Source of the DNA: Thalassobaculum sp965228445
GTDB taxonomy: Bacteria > Pseudomonadota > Alphaproteobacteria > Thalassobaculales > Thalassobaculaceae
DNA length: 64,000 nt
Direction: 5' to 3'
NCBI GenBank assembly: GCA_965228445.1
Contig: OZ245813.1
Coordinates: 4,464,001 to 4,528,000 of the forward strand
Below, piece by piece: positions 1 through 9,724 of the stretch. Within the stretch, counting starts at the first letter, position 1. Each line of letters opens with the position of its first letter. Position numbers and translations under genes: made by a program. Under the pieces are notes generated by a model. It had not been told where the DNA came from. It made no database searches and saw nothing but the letters and a program-made list of their open reading frames with translations.

Positions 1-1
1 A

Positions 2-967
2 GACGGCGACGGGCTGGAGGCGCCGCTGCCCCTGGCGCTGCTGGCCCTGGCGGATGCCGAGCTGACGCTCAAAATCGGCTCTCTCCGCACGGGCGAGCTG
101 ACCCTGTCCGACCTGTCCGCCACCGCGCAGCTCGCCAACGGCACCCTGCGCCTCGATCCCCTGGACGCGGTGCTGGCCGACGGTGCGCTCAGCGCCAAGC
201 TGCTGGTGGTCGCCTCCGACGCGGTCCCGACCCAGGCGCTTAAGGCGACCTGGCGCGGCGCCGACTTCGGCAAGCTCGCCCGGACCCTGCACGGATCCGA
301 CACGCTGGAGGCCAAGGGCGACGCGGCGGTCGATCTGACCGCCAGCGGAGCCAGCCCGCGCGACATGCTCGCCAGCCTCGGCGGCACCGCCTGGATCACC
401 TCCAAGGACGGGAAGATCGCCAACGAGGACTGGGAGCTGATCGCCGAGGATCTCGCCACCAAGTTCCTGCCCTTCCTGGAAGGCACCGGGCGCGGCACCC
501 TGAACTGCGCCGTCGGCCGCTGGACGGTGAAACGCGGGGTGGCGGAGACCGCCGTGCTGATGATCGACAGCGACCGGGTAACCGTCGGCGGCGAGGGCAG
601 GATCGATCTCGCCCGCGAGACCCTCGACATGCGCCTGACCCCGAACCCCAAGGACGCCAGCCTGGTCAGCCTCGCCACGCCGGTCCTGATCACCGGACCG
701 ATCGCCGACCCGACCATCGCGCCGGACCCGGTGGCGGTGGCCAAGGGGGTGGGCTCGCTGGTGGGCGGGGCGGCCCTCGCCGGACCGCTGGCGCTGATGC
801 TGCCCTTCGTGTCCTCCGGCTCGACCGAGCCGGCCTGCGCCGAGGCGATCGCCGTGGCCCAGGGGACCAGGCCCATGCCGAGCGGCGGTGCCGGATCGAG
901 CGAGCAGCAGAACAAGCCCGGCGGCATCAAGGGCCTGTTCGACAGCCTCCGCAAGGCGGTGGAATAA
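2..967 (+). CDS. AsmA family protein, C-terminal part (5' end outside window)
   Basis: The reading frame is already open at base 2 and continues to a TAA at 965-967, so the first M-initiated ORF at 170 is not the real start. The visible 321 residues have the alternating beta-strand, low-complexity style of AsmA C-terminal regions (phrases such as TVGGEGRIDLARETLDMRL and ITGPIADPTIAPDP close to the end). AsmA-like proteins are inner-membrane anchored periplasmic bridge-like proteins linked to outer-membrane lipid homeostasis. A second, complete AsmA gene lies at 47477-51127. The tail after about residue 270 is Gly/Ala rich and probably disordered. Substrate unknown. Confidence 0.8.
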   Translation, partial: DGDGLEAPLPLALLALADAELTLKIGSLRTGELTLSDLSATAQLANGTLRLDPLDAVLADGALSAKLLVVASDAVPTQALKATWRGADFGKLARTLHGSDTLEAKGDAAVDLTASGASPRDMLASLGGTAWITSKDGKIANEDWELIAEDLATKFLPFLEGTGRGTLNCAVGRWTVKRGVAETAVLMIDSDRVTVGGEGRIDLARETLDMRLTPNPKDASLVSLATPVLITGPIADPTIAPDPVAVAKGVGSLVGGAALAGPLALMLPFVSSGSTEPACAEAIAVAQGTRPMPSGGAGSSEQQNKPGGIKGLFDSLRKAVE

Positions 968-1005
968 AGCCTGAGCTGGACCGACACAGGAAAGACGCGA
1001 CCCGC

Positions 1006-1704
1006 ATGAAACGCTTCTACAAAGCCGTCGCCGTCACCGAGGCGGATGACGGCGCCTTCCTCGTCACCCTGGACGGCCGGAACCTGAGTTCCCCGGCCAA
1101 GCGGCCGCTGCGGCTGCCGACCCGCGGCGTGGCCGACGCGATCGCCGAGGAATGGGATGCCCAGGGCGAGAAGGTCGACCCGTCCTCCATGGCGATGATG
1201 AGCTTCGCCGCCACCGTCACCGACCGGGTGACGCCGCAGCGCGACCATGTGGTCGGCGAGATCGCCGGCTTCGGCGGCTCCGACCTTCTGTGCTTCCTGG
1301 CCGACGGTCCCGACGAGCTGGTCGGCCGGCAGGTCAGCCAGTGGACCCCCTGGCGCGAGCGGGCGGAGAAGCGGTTGGCCCTGCGCCTGGCCGTGACCTC
1401 GGGCGTGATGCCGGTGCGGCAGTCGGAGGAGAGCCTCGCCGCCTTTCGCGCGGCGGTGGACGCGGTGGACGACTGGCATCTCGCGCCGCTGCACACCGCC
1501 ACCTCGATCACCGGCTCGCTGATCCTGGCGCTGGCCTTCCTGGACGGCGAGTTGAGCGCGCGGGAGGCGTTCGACCTGTCGCAGATCGACGAGGCCTACC
1601 AGGTGGAGAAATGGGGCCAGGACCGCGAGGCGGAACAGCGCCGCCGCGGCCTGCTCGACGAGATGAAGGCGGCCGAGCGGTTCAAGAGGCTGCTCGAAAC
1701 CTGA
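1006..1704 (+). CDS. ATP12 family F1-ATPase assembly chaperone
   Basis: A 232-residue protein with the ATP12 pattern: an N-terminal beta region (MKRFYKAVAV..., LDGRNLSSPAKRPLRLPT) and a helical C-terminal part with EEWDAQGEKVDP and a TGSLILALA segment. In mitochondria and alphaproteobacteria ATP12 binds the F1 alpha subunit during ATP synthase assembly, so it acts in the cytoplasm. It starts 38 bp after the AsmA gene and about 100 bp before pccB. No ATP synthase genes are in the window, which is normal for this family. Length is typical. The family is largely restricted to Alphaproteobacteria and mitochondria, which supports the taxonomic placement. Confidence 0.88.
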   Translation: MKRFYKAVAVTEADDGAFLVTLDGRNLSSPAKRPLRLPTRGVADAIAEEWDAQGEKVDPSSMAMMSFAATVTDRVTPQRDHVVGEIAGFGGSDLLCFLADGPDELVGRQVSQWTPWRERAEKRLALRLAVTSGVMPVRQSEESLAAFRAAVDAVDDWHLAPLHTATSITGSLILALAFLDGELSAREAFDLSQIDEAYQVEKWGQDREAEQRRRGLLDEMKAAERFKRLLET

Positions 1705-1801
1705 CCGCCTCCGGAAAATGAATTCCCGGTCACATATGCCGGAGAATTGCTCTAGGATCGCCGGCCAAACGGCATTTGGAAACGCATAAGGGGCATCGAC
1801 G

Positions 1802-3334
1802 ATGCAGGACATCATCCACCGTCTCGAAGAGATGCGGGAGCAAGCCAAGGCCGGTGGCGGCGAGAAGCGGGTCGCAGCGCAGCATGCCAAGGGCAAGCTG
1901 AGCGCGCGGGAGCGGATCGACCTGCTGCTGGATCCCGGCTCCTTCGAGGAGTGGGACATGTTCGTCGAGCACCGCTCGACCGATTTCGGCATGGCCGACA
2001 ACAAGGTGCGCGGCGACGGCGTCGTCACCGGCTGGGGCACGGTGAACGGCCGGCTGATCTTCGTGTTCAGCCAGGACTTCACGGTGTTCGGCGGCTCTCT
2101 GTCGGAAGCCCATGCCGAGAAGATCTGCAAGGTCATGGACCAGGCGATGAAGGTCGGCGCTCCGGTCATCGGCCTGAACGACAGCGGCGGCGCCCGCATC
2201 CAGGAAGGCGTCGCTTCCCTGGGCGGTTATGCCGAGGTGTTCCAGCGCAACGTGATGGCCTCGGGCGTGGTGCCGCAGATCTCGATGATCATGGGCCCCT
2301 GCGCCGGCGGTGCGGTGTACTCCCCGGCGATGACCGACTTCATCTTCATGGTGAAGGACAGCTCCTACATGTTCGTCACCGGCCCGGACGTGGTGAAGAC
2401 CGTCACCCACGAGACGGTGACCCATGAGGAACTGGGCGGGGCGGTCACCCACACCACCAAATCCGGCGTCGCCGATCTCGCCTTCGAGAACGACGTCGAG
2501 GCGCTGCTGAACCTGCGCCGCTTCATCGACTTCCTGCCGTCGTCGAACCGCGAGCAGCCGCCGGTGCGGCCGACCGCGGACGAAGCGGACCGCCCGGAAT
2601 ACTCGCTGGACAGTCTGGTCCCGGCGAACCCGAACAAGCCCTACGACATGAAGGAGCTGATCCATAAGGTCGTGGACGAGGGCGACTTTTTCGAAATTCA
2701 GCCGGGCTATGCCGGCAACATCCTGGTCGGCTTCGCCCGCATGCAGGGCTCAACCGTGGGCATCGTCGCCAACCAGCCGATGGTGCTGGCCGGCTGCCTC
2801 GACATCGAGAGTGCGAAGAAGGCCGGCCGCTTCGTGCGGTTCTGCGACTGCTTCAACATCCCGATCGTGACCTTCGTCGACGTGCCGGGCTTCCTGCCGG
2901 GCACCGCCCAGGAATACGGCGGCATCATCAAGCACGGCGCGAAGCTGCTGTTCGCCTATGCCGAGGCGACGGTGCCGAAGGTGACGGTCATCACCCGCAA
3001 GGCCTATGGCGGCGCCTACGACGTCATGAGCTCCAAGCACCTGCGCGGCGACGTGAACTACGCCTGGCCGACCGCGGAGATCGCGGTGATGGGACCGAAG
3101 GGGGCGGTGGAGATCATCTTCCGCGGCGATCTCGGCGACGAGGCCAAGATCGAGGCCCGCACCGAGGAATACCGCGAGCGCTTCGCCAACCCGTTCGTGG
3201 CGGCCAGCCGGGGCTATCTCGACGACATCATCCGCCCGCACAACACGCGCCGCCGGATCTGCCGGGCGCTGGCCATGCTGCGCGACAAGCAGCTCAGCAA
3301 CCCGTGGAAGAAGCACGATAATATTCCGTTGTGA
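1802..3334 (+). CDS. pccB: Propionyl-CoA carboxylase beta (carboxyltransferase) subunit
   Basis: A 510-residue acyl-CoA carboxyltransferase subunit. The first crotonase-fold half holds SGGARIQEG (about residues 127-136) and GPCAGGAVYSP (about 163-173); the second half holds KAYGGAYDVMSS (about 400-410), the paired oxyanion-hole glycines of this family. It transfers CO2 from carboxybiotin to propionyl-CoA, giving methylmalonyl-CoA for entry into the TCA cycle via methylmalonyl-CoA mutase (not in this window). The partner pccA starts 131 bp downstream. The ATG at 1802 follows an AAGGGG-type ribosome site. Family length 505-515, so it is complete. Acetyl-CoA or methylcrotonyl-CoA activity cannot be excluded from sequence alone, but the PccB type fits best. 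Confidence 0.93.
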   Translation: MQDIIHRLEEMREQAKAGGGEKRVAAQHAKGKLSARERIDLLLDPGSFEEWDMFVEHRSTDFGMADNKVRGDGVVTGWGTVNGRLIFVFSQDFTVFGGSLSEAHAEKICKVMDQAMKVGAPVIGLNDSGGARIQEGVASLGGYAEVFQRNVMASGVVPQISMIMGPCAGGAVYSPAMTDFIFMVKDSSYMFVTGPDVVKTVTHETVTHEELGGAVTHTTKSGVADLAFENDVEALLNLRRFIDFLPSSNREQPPVRPTADEADRPEYSLDSLVPANPNKPYDMKELIHKVVDEGDFFEIQPGYAGNILVGFARMQGSTVGIVANQPMVLAGCLDIESAKKAGRFVRFCDCFNIPIVTFVDVPGFLPGTAQEYGGIIKHGAKLLFAYAEATVPKVTVITRKAYGGAYDVMSSKHLRGDVNYAWPTAEIAVMGPKGAVEIIFRGDLGDEAKIEARTEEYRERFANPFVAASRGYLDDIIRPHNTRRRICRALAMLRDKQLSNPWKKHDNIPL

Positions 3335-3357
3335 CGGCTTCCGGGCACCCCTCGACC

Positions 3358-3385
3358 GTCTTCCCGGACTTGATCCGGGATCCAG
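3358..3385 (+). repeat. Palindromic intergenic repeat unit, CCCGGA type
   Basis: A GTCTTCC head, a CCCGGA / TCCGGG stem (3363-3368 with 3374-3379) and a GGATCCAG tail. The same unit recurs with one or two changes at 40497-40524 and inverted at 40588-40610, and it shares head and tail with the 27-nt units around the GIY-YIG gene at 38.1-38.6 kb. It sits in the pccB-pccA gap. Confidence 0.75.
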
Positions 3386-3415
3386 GGACGGGATGGCTGC
3401 CAGCTTGGTGAATTG

Positions 3416-3436
3416 GCCCTGAATCGCGTTCAGGGC
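3416..3436 (+). repeat. Perfect 8-bp hairpin in the pccA leader
   Basis: GCCCTGAA (3416-3423), a 5-nt loop TCGCG and TTCAGGGC (3429-3436). It lies 30 bp upstream of the pccA start codon and has no following T-run, so it is more likely a processing or repeat-derived hairpin than a terminator. Function unknown. Confidence 0.55.
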
Positions 3437-3465
3437 GACGAGAAAAGAACAGGGAACTGGGTCCG

Positions 3466-5454
<1,989 letters not shown>

Positions 5455-5461
5455 GTCACGA

Positions 5462-5503
5462 CCGGTTCGGATCGACGCGATCCGGACCGGGACGTGTCCT
5501 TTA
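5462..5503 (+). terminator. Terminator-like hairpin after pccA
   Basis: CCGGTTCGGATC (5462-5473) pairs with GATCCGGACCGG (5479-5490) with one G-T wobble and a 5-nt loop, followed by a weak T-rich stretch TCCTTT. It lies a few bases after the pccA stop and upstream of the acylphosphatase ribosome site, so some read-through is likely. Confidence 0.5.
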
Positions 5504-5528
5504 AGCTGGAATGCACGAGGAGGCTGTC

Positions 5529-5813
5529 ATGGCCGAAACCCGACACCTGACCGTCACCGGCCGGGTGCAGGGCGTGGCCTACCGCGCCTGGACCATCGGC
5601 ACCGCCAAGGAACTCGGCCTGGTCGGCTGGGTCCGCAACCGGCGCGACGGCTCGGTGGAGATCGCCGTGCGCGGCGAGCCGGAGGAACTGGACGCCCTGG
5701 CCGCGCGCTGCCGGCGCGGACCGCCCATGGCCCTGGTCGAGACCGTCGCGGCGACGGTGGTGGAGGACGACCCGGATCTCGGCCCATCCTTCGTGCAGGT
5801 CGCGACCGCCTGA
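5529..5813 (+). CDS. acyP: Acylphosphatase
   Basis: A 94-residue acylphosphatase. The signature GRVQGVAYRAW gives catalytic Arg19, and GWVRNRRDGSVE gives catalytic Asn37; the 18-residue spacing matches the family. It hydrolyses acyl-phosphates in the cytoplasm. An upstream in-frame ATG at 5511 is possible, but GAGGAGG at 5517-5523 sits 5 nt before the ATG at 5529, which decides the start. It follows pccA on the same strand with a hairpin between them. Length is typical (90-100). Confidence 0.9.
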   Translation: MAETRHLTVTGRVQGVAYRAWTIGTAKELGLVGWVRNRRDGSVEIAVRGEPEELDALAARCRRGPPMALVETVAATVVEDDPDLGPSFVQVATA

Positions 5814-5944
5814 GGTCGATTCGGCCGACCCGGTCCAGGGCTGCCACGCTCTTGCCGTTTGAAAGACCTAGGCTCCCGTCGCCAGGCTGACGGAACCCGC
5901 GTCTGCCCGTATCGTTTCCGCAGAGACGACGCGAGGAGGCCGCG

Positions 5945-6421
5945 ATGACGCCCATCGATCCCCCGTCCCATCGGCAGTGGACCGAGCGCCTGCGCTGGTT
6001 CGACGACCGCCTCCGCCGCGCCGGCGGCGACGGCCCCCTCCAGGTCGATGCCCAGACCGAAGCCATCCTCACCGAACTGCGCCGGGTCTTCGCCGCGGGT
6101 GCCTGGGTCACTGCCGTCATCCTGGCCCAGACCGCCATCGACAGCGACGTGGCCGACCAGGTCGGGCATGACGATTGGGAGATGGAGGAGGCGGATATGG
6201 CGGTCGGCATGGGGGCCGCAAGCGGCGGGCTGCACCTGAACAGCGTCCGCTTCGGCCGCGACTACGTCTGGCTGCGCGACAAGCGCAACGGCTACGTCCA
6301 TAACGACGACCGGCTGCCGGCGATCACCTCCCGCGAACTGTCGCTGGAGGCCTCGCGCCTGGAGCAGGAGGCGCGCAAGGCGGTGGATCTGATGGCCGAC
6401 GCGCTCGCCGGAGCGGCGTAG
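5945..6421 (+). CDS. Uncharacterised protein with HEPN-like R-x4-H motif
   Basis: A 158-residue, mostly helical, charged protein that I cannot assign to a named family. GAGGAGG at 5933-5939 sits 5 nt before the ATG and supports the start. The middle has AAGAWVTAVILAQTAIDSDV followed by LRDKRNGYVHNDD, where Arg114-Asn115 and His119 form an R-N-x3-H arrangement as in HEPN domains and DUF4145-like proteins. HEPN domains are often RNases or nucleotide/RNA-binding helical bundles. No partner nucleotidyltransferase or antitoxin gene is adjacent (acyP upstream, convergent GFA gene downstream), so a toxin role is not supported by context. Soluble, no signal peptide. Confidence 0.6.
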   Translation: MTPIDPPSHRQWTERLRWFDDRLRRAGGDGPLQVDAQTEAILTELRRVFAAGAWVTAVILAQTAIDSDVADQVGHDDWEMEEADMAVGMGAASGGLHLNSVRFGRDYVWLRDKRNGYVHNDDRLPAITSRELSLEASRLEQEARKAVDLMADALAGAA

Positions 6422-6442
6422 CCCTCATCACCCTTCCTGTTT

Positions 6443-6560
6443 CCGTCATCCCGGCGGCCCCCGGACTCGATTTGGGGGGCGACCGGGACCTCGCTGCTGT
6501 CGAGTGCCGCTGGGTCCCGGCCGAGATCCGGATCAAGTCCGGACCTCGCCGGGATGACGG
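6443..6560. repeat. Composite inverted repeat between convergent genes
   Basis: CCGTCATCCCGGC (6443-6455) is matched exactly by its reverse complement at 6548-6560, and inside these arms are further Pu/Py palindromic blocks (CCCCCGGACTCG near 6458; GATCCGGATC near 6525; AAGTCCGG near 6535). It occupies nearly all of the 161-bp gap between the convergent genes at 5945-6421 and 6583-7014. The arm sequence GTCATCCCGG is the same as in the 8.08-8.21 kb block. Confidence 0.75.
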
Positions 6561-6582
6561 TGGAGTGATGGGGCGGAGGAAC

Positions 6583-7014
6583 CTACCCCCGTGGCGGCAT
6601 GGGGACGCTGTCGCCGCCATCGGCATAGGCGGGGGGGCCGTCCAGGTCGTAGTAGCCGCCCTTCTCGGCGGTGAAGATATGGGCGGCGATCTCCAGACCG
6701 CCGTCGCAGCCGTCGTCCAGCGAACCCGCCGCGACCGACATCTTCTCGCCGCCGTCCATGCGGAAGAAGATCGAGCAGCCGCAGGTCTTGCAGAAGCCGC
6801 GTCGGCTCTTCGGACCGGAGCGGTACCAGCCGAGATCGCGGCTCTCGGTCATCTCGAAATGCTCGTTCCAGACGTCGAACGAGGGCAGGAAATGCCCCGT
6901 CATCCGCCGGCATTCGCGGCAGTGGCAGGCGACGATCTGCTTGATCGGGCCGGTGATCCTGTAGCGGACACCGCCGCACATGCAGCCGCCGGTACGCACC
7001 GGATGGTCAGCCAT
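6583..7014 (-). CDS. GFA / CENP-V family zinc protein
   Basis: A 143-residue GFA-domain protein. The zinc-binding cysteines are visible: GGCMCGGVRY (Cys11, Cys13), ACHCRECRRMTG in the middle and FCKTCGCS towards the C-terminus. The family was named after the proposed glutathione-dependent formaldehyde-activating enzyme, but many members have no proven activity, so no reaction is assigned. A good ribosome site (GGGGAGGA on the reverse strand) precedes the ATG at 7014. It is separated from the next upstream reverse-strand gene by a large inverted repeat. Confidence 0.85.
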   Translation of the reverse strand: MADHPVRTGGCMCGGVRYRITGPIKQIVACHCRECRRMTGHFLPSFDVWNEHFEMTESRDLGWYRSGPKSRRGFCKTCGCSIFFRMDGGEKMSVAAGSLDDGCDGGLEIAAHIFTAEKGGYYDLDGPPAYADGGDSVPMPPRG

Positions 7015-7112
7015 CAGAGTCCTCCCCCTCTTTTGGACCGGCAGAGTGCCAGGGCTCGCCGGGGGTGGAAAGTTCTTTTTTTGTTCTGTTCTTGGGGCCT
7101 TCGAGCGGCCCG

Positions 7113-7221
7113 CCCTTCGACACGCCCCGCCCTTCAGCTGGGGCTGCTCAGGGTGAGGTCGTCATAGATGGAAAGTTCTGACCTCACCCTGAGCAGCGAC
7201 CGAAGGGAGCGTGTCGAAGGG
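7113..7221. repeat. Composite inverted repeat, CCCTTCGA / CTGCTCAGGGTGAGG type
   Basis: Two concentric pairs of perfect arms: outer CCCTTCGACACGC (7113-7125) with its complement at 7209-7221, and inner GCTGCTCAGGGTGAGGTC (7143-7160) with its complement at 7180-7197. It lies between the GFA gene and the 3' end of the SDR gene. Diverged copies of both arms recur at 8011-8059 and 8226-8274. Repeats of this type are dispersed in many alphaproteobacterial genomes (general knowledge). Confidence 0.8.
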
Positions 7222-7228
7222 TGGCGCG

Positions 7229-7966
7229 CTACGGCCGTCCGCCCGCCACCCGGACATTGGCCCCGGCGGTATAGGCCGCGCGGTCGCTCATCAGCCAGAC
7301 GATGGCCTCGGCGATCTCCTCCGGCTCCCCCAGGCGGCCCATGGGAATGCTGCCGATATTGGCGGCGGCGGCCGCCTCGGTGACCATCTCGGTGGCGGTC
7401 ATCCCGGGGGACACCGCGTTGACCCGGATGCCCTCGCCGGCGACCTCCTGGCTCAGGCCGATATGCAGCGAGTTCACCGCCCCCTTGGAGATCGCATACA
7501 TCACCTGGGTGCCCGGATTGCCGAGATAGGCTGAACCGGAGGACACGTTGACGATGGCGCCGCCCTTGCCGCCGTGTCGGGTCGACATCCGCTTCACCGC
7601 CTCGCGGCAGGTCAGGATGCAGCCCACCACGTTGGTCTTCAGCACCCGGTCGATATCGGCGGGCGTCAGGGCGTCGACCCGGCCGACCGGCCCGATGATG
7701 CCGGCGGAGTTCACCAGCCCGTCGATCGGGCCGAGGTCCTTCTCCACCGCCTGGAACATGGCCACCACCTGGGCCTCGTCGCCCACATCGGCCTGGACGG
7801 TCATCGCCCTGCGGCCGGCGGCGCGGACCTCTGCGGCGACCTTCTCGGCGGCCTCGGCATTGCCGGCATAGTTGACGGCGACGTCCCAGCCGTCGCGGGC
7901 GAGCAGGCGGCAGGTGGCGGCGCCGATGCCGCGCGAGCCGCCGGTGACGAGGGCGATTTTCGCCAT
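7229..7966 (-). CDS. SDR family NAD(P)-dependent oxidoreductase
   Basis: A 245-residue classical short-chain dehydrogenase. Cofactor motif GGSRGIG at 9-15, NSAG in place of the usual NNAG, and catalytic YAISK with Tyr157 and Lys161, followed by RVNAVSPG. The family reduces or oxidises alcohols and ketones; many relatives are annotated as 3-oxoacyl-ACP reductase or glucose dehydrogenase, but the substrate cannot be read here. A clear GGGAGGA ribosome site precedes the ATG at 7966. Its stop lies only 7 bp from a large inverted repeat that may end its transcript. Confidence 0.88.
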   Translation of the reverse strand: MAKIALVTGGSRGIGAATCRLLARDGWDVAVNYAGNAEAAEKVAAEVRAAGRRAMTVQADVGDEAQVVAMFQAVEKDLGPIDGLVNSAGIIGPVGRVDALTPADIDRVLKTNVVGCILTCREAVKRMSTRHGGKGGAIVNVSSGSAYLGNPGTQVMYAISKGAVNSLHIGLSQEVAGEGIRVNAVSPGMTATEMVTEAAAAANIGSIPMGRLGEPEEIAEAIVWLMSDRAAYTAGANVRVAGGRP

Positions 7967-8010
7967 GGTGTTTCCTCCCTTTGATTGTGCCGGGAGGATA
8001 GCGCGGGAGA

Positions 8011-8274
8011 GGCCCTTCGACCCACCCCCGCTGACGCGGGGGCTGCTCAGGGTGAGGTACTTCCTTTTCTTTTTTTACTCCGTCATCCCGGACGACCCCG
8101 TCCCGGATTTAATCCGGGATTGATCCGGGGGCGGGCCGGGACCTAGCGCTGCGGCTTATCCGGGTCCCGGCCGATCTCCGGGTCGAGCCCGGAGCTCGCC
8201 GGGATGACGAAGGTGGAATGAACGAGACCTCACCCAGAGCAGCCCCGGGCCAGGCCCGGGACCTGTCGAAGGGC
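8011..8274. repeat. Nested inverted repeats: two repeat families one inside the other
   Basis: Outer arms: GCCCTTCGA (8012-8020) with TCGAAGGGC (8266-8274), then GGCTGCTCAGGGTGAGGT (8041-8058) with its one-mismatch complement at 8226-8243. Inner arms: CGTCATCCCGG (8081-8091) with CCGGGATGACG (8199-8209), containing several CCCGGAT / ATCCGGG palindromes. Together they fill the 310-bp gap between the SDR and msrA genes (7967-8276); nothing else is visible there apart from a T-rich run at 8062-8077. Confidence 0.8.
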
Positions 8275-8276
8275 GG

Positions 8277-8747
8277 CTACCGGAACAGGTTGCCGAACAC
8301 GCCCTTGCGGCGCTTGGCGAGGAACTGCTGGTGGTAGTCCTCGGCCCGCCAGAAGGTGTCGGCCTTGGTGATCTCGGTCGCCACCGGCACGCCGTCGGCG
8401 GCGAGCTTCTCCTTGGCGGCGCGGGCCGCGGCCTCCTGCTCGGCATCCTCGAAGAACACCGCCGAGCGGTACTGGGTGCCGACATCGGGGCCCTGGCGGT
8501 TGACCTGGGTCGGATCGTGGATGTCGAAGAACACGGCCAGCAGGTCCTCGTACTCCACCTTGTCCGGGTCGTACTCGACCTCGACGACCTCGGCGTGTCC
8601 GGTATTGCCGGTGCAGACCTCCTCGTAGGTCGGGTTGTCCTTGGTTCCGCCGGCATAGCCCACGGCCACGTCGGTCACGCCGGGAACCTTGCGGAAATGC
8701 TCCTCCGGGCTCCAGAAGCATCCCGCACCAAAGATCGCCTTCGCCAT
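8277..8747 (-). CDS. msrA: Peptide-methionine (S)-S-oxide reductase
   Basis: A 156-residue MsrA. The active site GAGCFWSPEEHF has catalytic Cys10; downstream are VGYAGG, the acidic run YEEVCTGNTGHAEVVEVEYDP, and DIHDPTQVNRQGPDVGTQYRS, all typical of the family (quoted in part). It repairs oxidised methionine in the cytoplasm. The usual GCFWG(G/C)E is varied to GCFWSPE. AGGAGG precedes the ATG at 8747. The stop codon is 2 bp from the nested inverted repeat. No msrB is adjacent. Confidence 0.93.
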   Translation of the reverse strand: MAKAIFGAGCFWSPEEHFRKVPGVTDVAVGYAGGTKDNPTYEEVCTGNTGHAEVVEVEYDPDKVEYEDLLAVFFDIHDPTQVNRQGPDVGTQYRSAVFFEDAEQEAAARAAKEKLAADGVPVATEITKADTFWRAEDYHQQFLAKRRKGVFGNLFR

Positions 8748-8826
8748 GCTGTCCTCCTTGCGCGCGGTTGGGTCGGGCGCGCTGTCCCAAGATGTGTATC
8801 GCCGGTCCGGGCGTCCAGTGCCGGGG

Positions 8827-9648
8827 CTACTCCCGCTCCGCCTCGGCCGCCCGCTCCTCGCGCCACTTCAAGGCTGCGCGCAGGCCGTCGGTGCGGGCGA
8901 TCTCGAGAAAGTGATGCTTGGTCGCCATGCCCTCGCCCTCGATCAGCATGTCGACCTCCAGCGCGGATTCCAGGGCGGTGCCCATGCCCATCAGCTCGTA
9001 GGTCCGGTTCACCGCCCGCTTGGTCTCGCGGATCAGGGTGCGGTCCATGGCGGCCATGCGCCGGGCCAGGGTCAGCGCCACCTCCACGTCCTGGCCGACC
9101 GGCACGATGCGGTTGACCAGTCCCATCTCCTTGGCTTCGGCGGCGGGGATGTCGTCGATGCCGAGCAGGATGATCTCCTTCGCCCGTTTCGGGCCGACGA
9201 CCCAGGGCAGGATCATGGTGACGATGCCGGCGCCGAACTTCACCTCCGGCTCGCCGAAGATCGCGTCCTCGGCCGCCACGGTGATGTCGCAGGCCATGGT
9301 CAGCTCGCAGGCGCCGGCCAGCGCCGGGCCGTGGACGGCGGCGACGGTCGGCTTGCTCATGTGCCAGAACCGCATGGTGCAGTCGAAGTCCCGGCGCAGC
9401 ACCGGCCGCCACTCGGCGATGCCCTTGGGCGTGTTGCGCGCCTGGGCCTGCAGGTCGAAGCCGGAGGAGAAGGCCTTGCCCGCGCCGGTGACCACGACCG
9501 CACCGACCTCCTCGTCCGCCTCGGCCCGGTCGCAGGCCGCCTCCAGCGCCTTCAGCATGTCCTGATCCATGGCGTTCAGGCGCTCGGGCCGGTTCAGGGT
9601 GATGAGGGCGACCTTGCCCCGGCGTTCGTAGAGAACGGTGTCGGTCAT
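8827..9648 (-). CDS. Enoyl-CoA hydratase/isomerase family protein
   Basis: A 273-residue crotonase-superfamily enzyme: LNRPERLNAMD near the N-terminus, SSGFDLQA, the oxyanion-hole segment GPALAGACELTMACD and GEPEVKFGAG with the usual acidic residue. The open frame extends far upstream (to 10473), but this would run across the divergent ligase gene; the ATG at 9648 (MTDTVLYERRGK) is the conventional N-terminus. The acyl-CoA ligase at 9725 is divergent with a 76-bp spacer, so the two probably share a regulatory region and handle related acyl-CoA substrates. The exact substrate is unknown. Confidence 0.88.
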   Translation of the reverse strand: MTDTVLYERRGKVALITLNRPERLNAMDQDMLKALEAACDRAEADEEVGAVVVTGAGKAFSSGFDLQAQARNTPKGIAEWRPVLRRDFDCTMRFWHMSKPTVAAVHGPALAGACELTMACDITVAAEDAIFGEPEVKFGAGIVTMILPWVVGPKRAKEIILLGIDDIPAAEAKEMGLVNRIVPVGQDVEVALTLARRMAAMDRTLIRETKRAVNRTYELMGMGTALESALEVDMLIEGEGMATKHHFLEIARTDGLRAALKWREERAAEAERE

Positions 9649-9724
9649 GGCGGTGGCTTGTCCGTTTGCATTGGGCGGGTGAGGATGAGGGTATGACCAT
9701 GCACCCATTCTGTCTGCCCCGCCC

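Noticed and set aside
6472..7167. 231-residue forward ORF over the GFA gene
   Set aside because: It is antisense to a gene with all zinc cysteines and a good ribosome site, and it runs through an inverted repeat.
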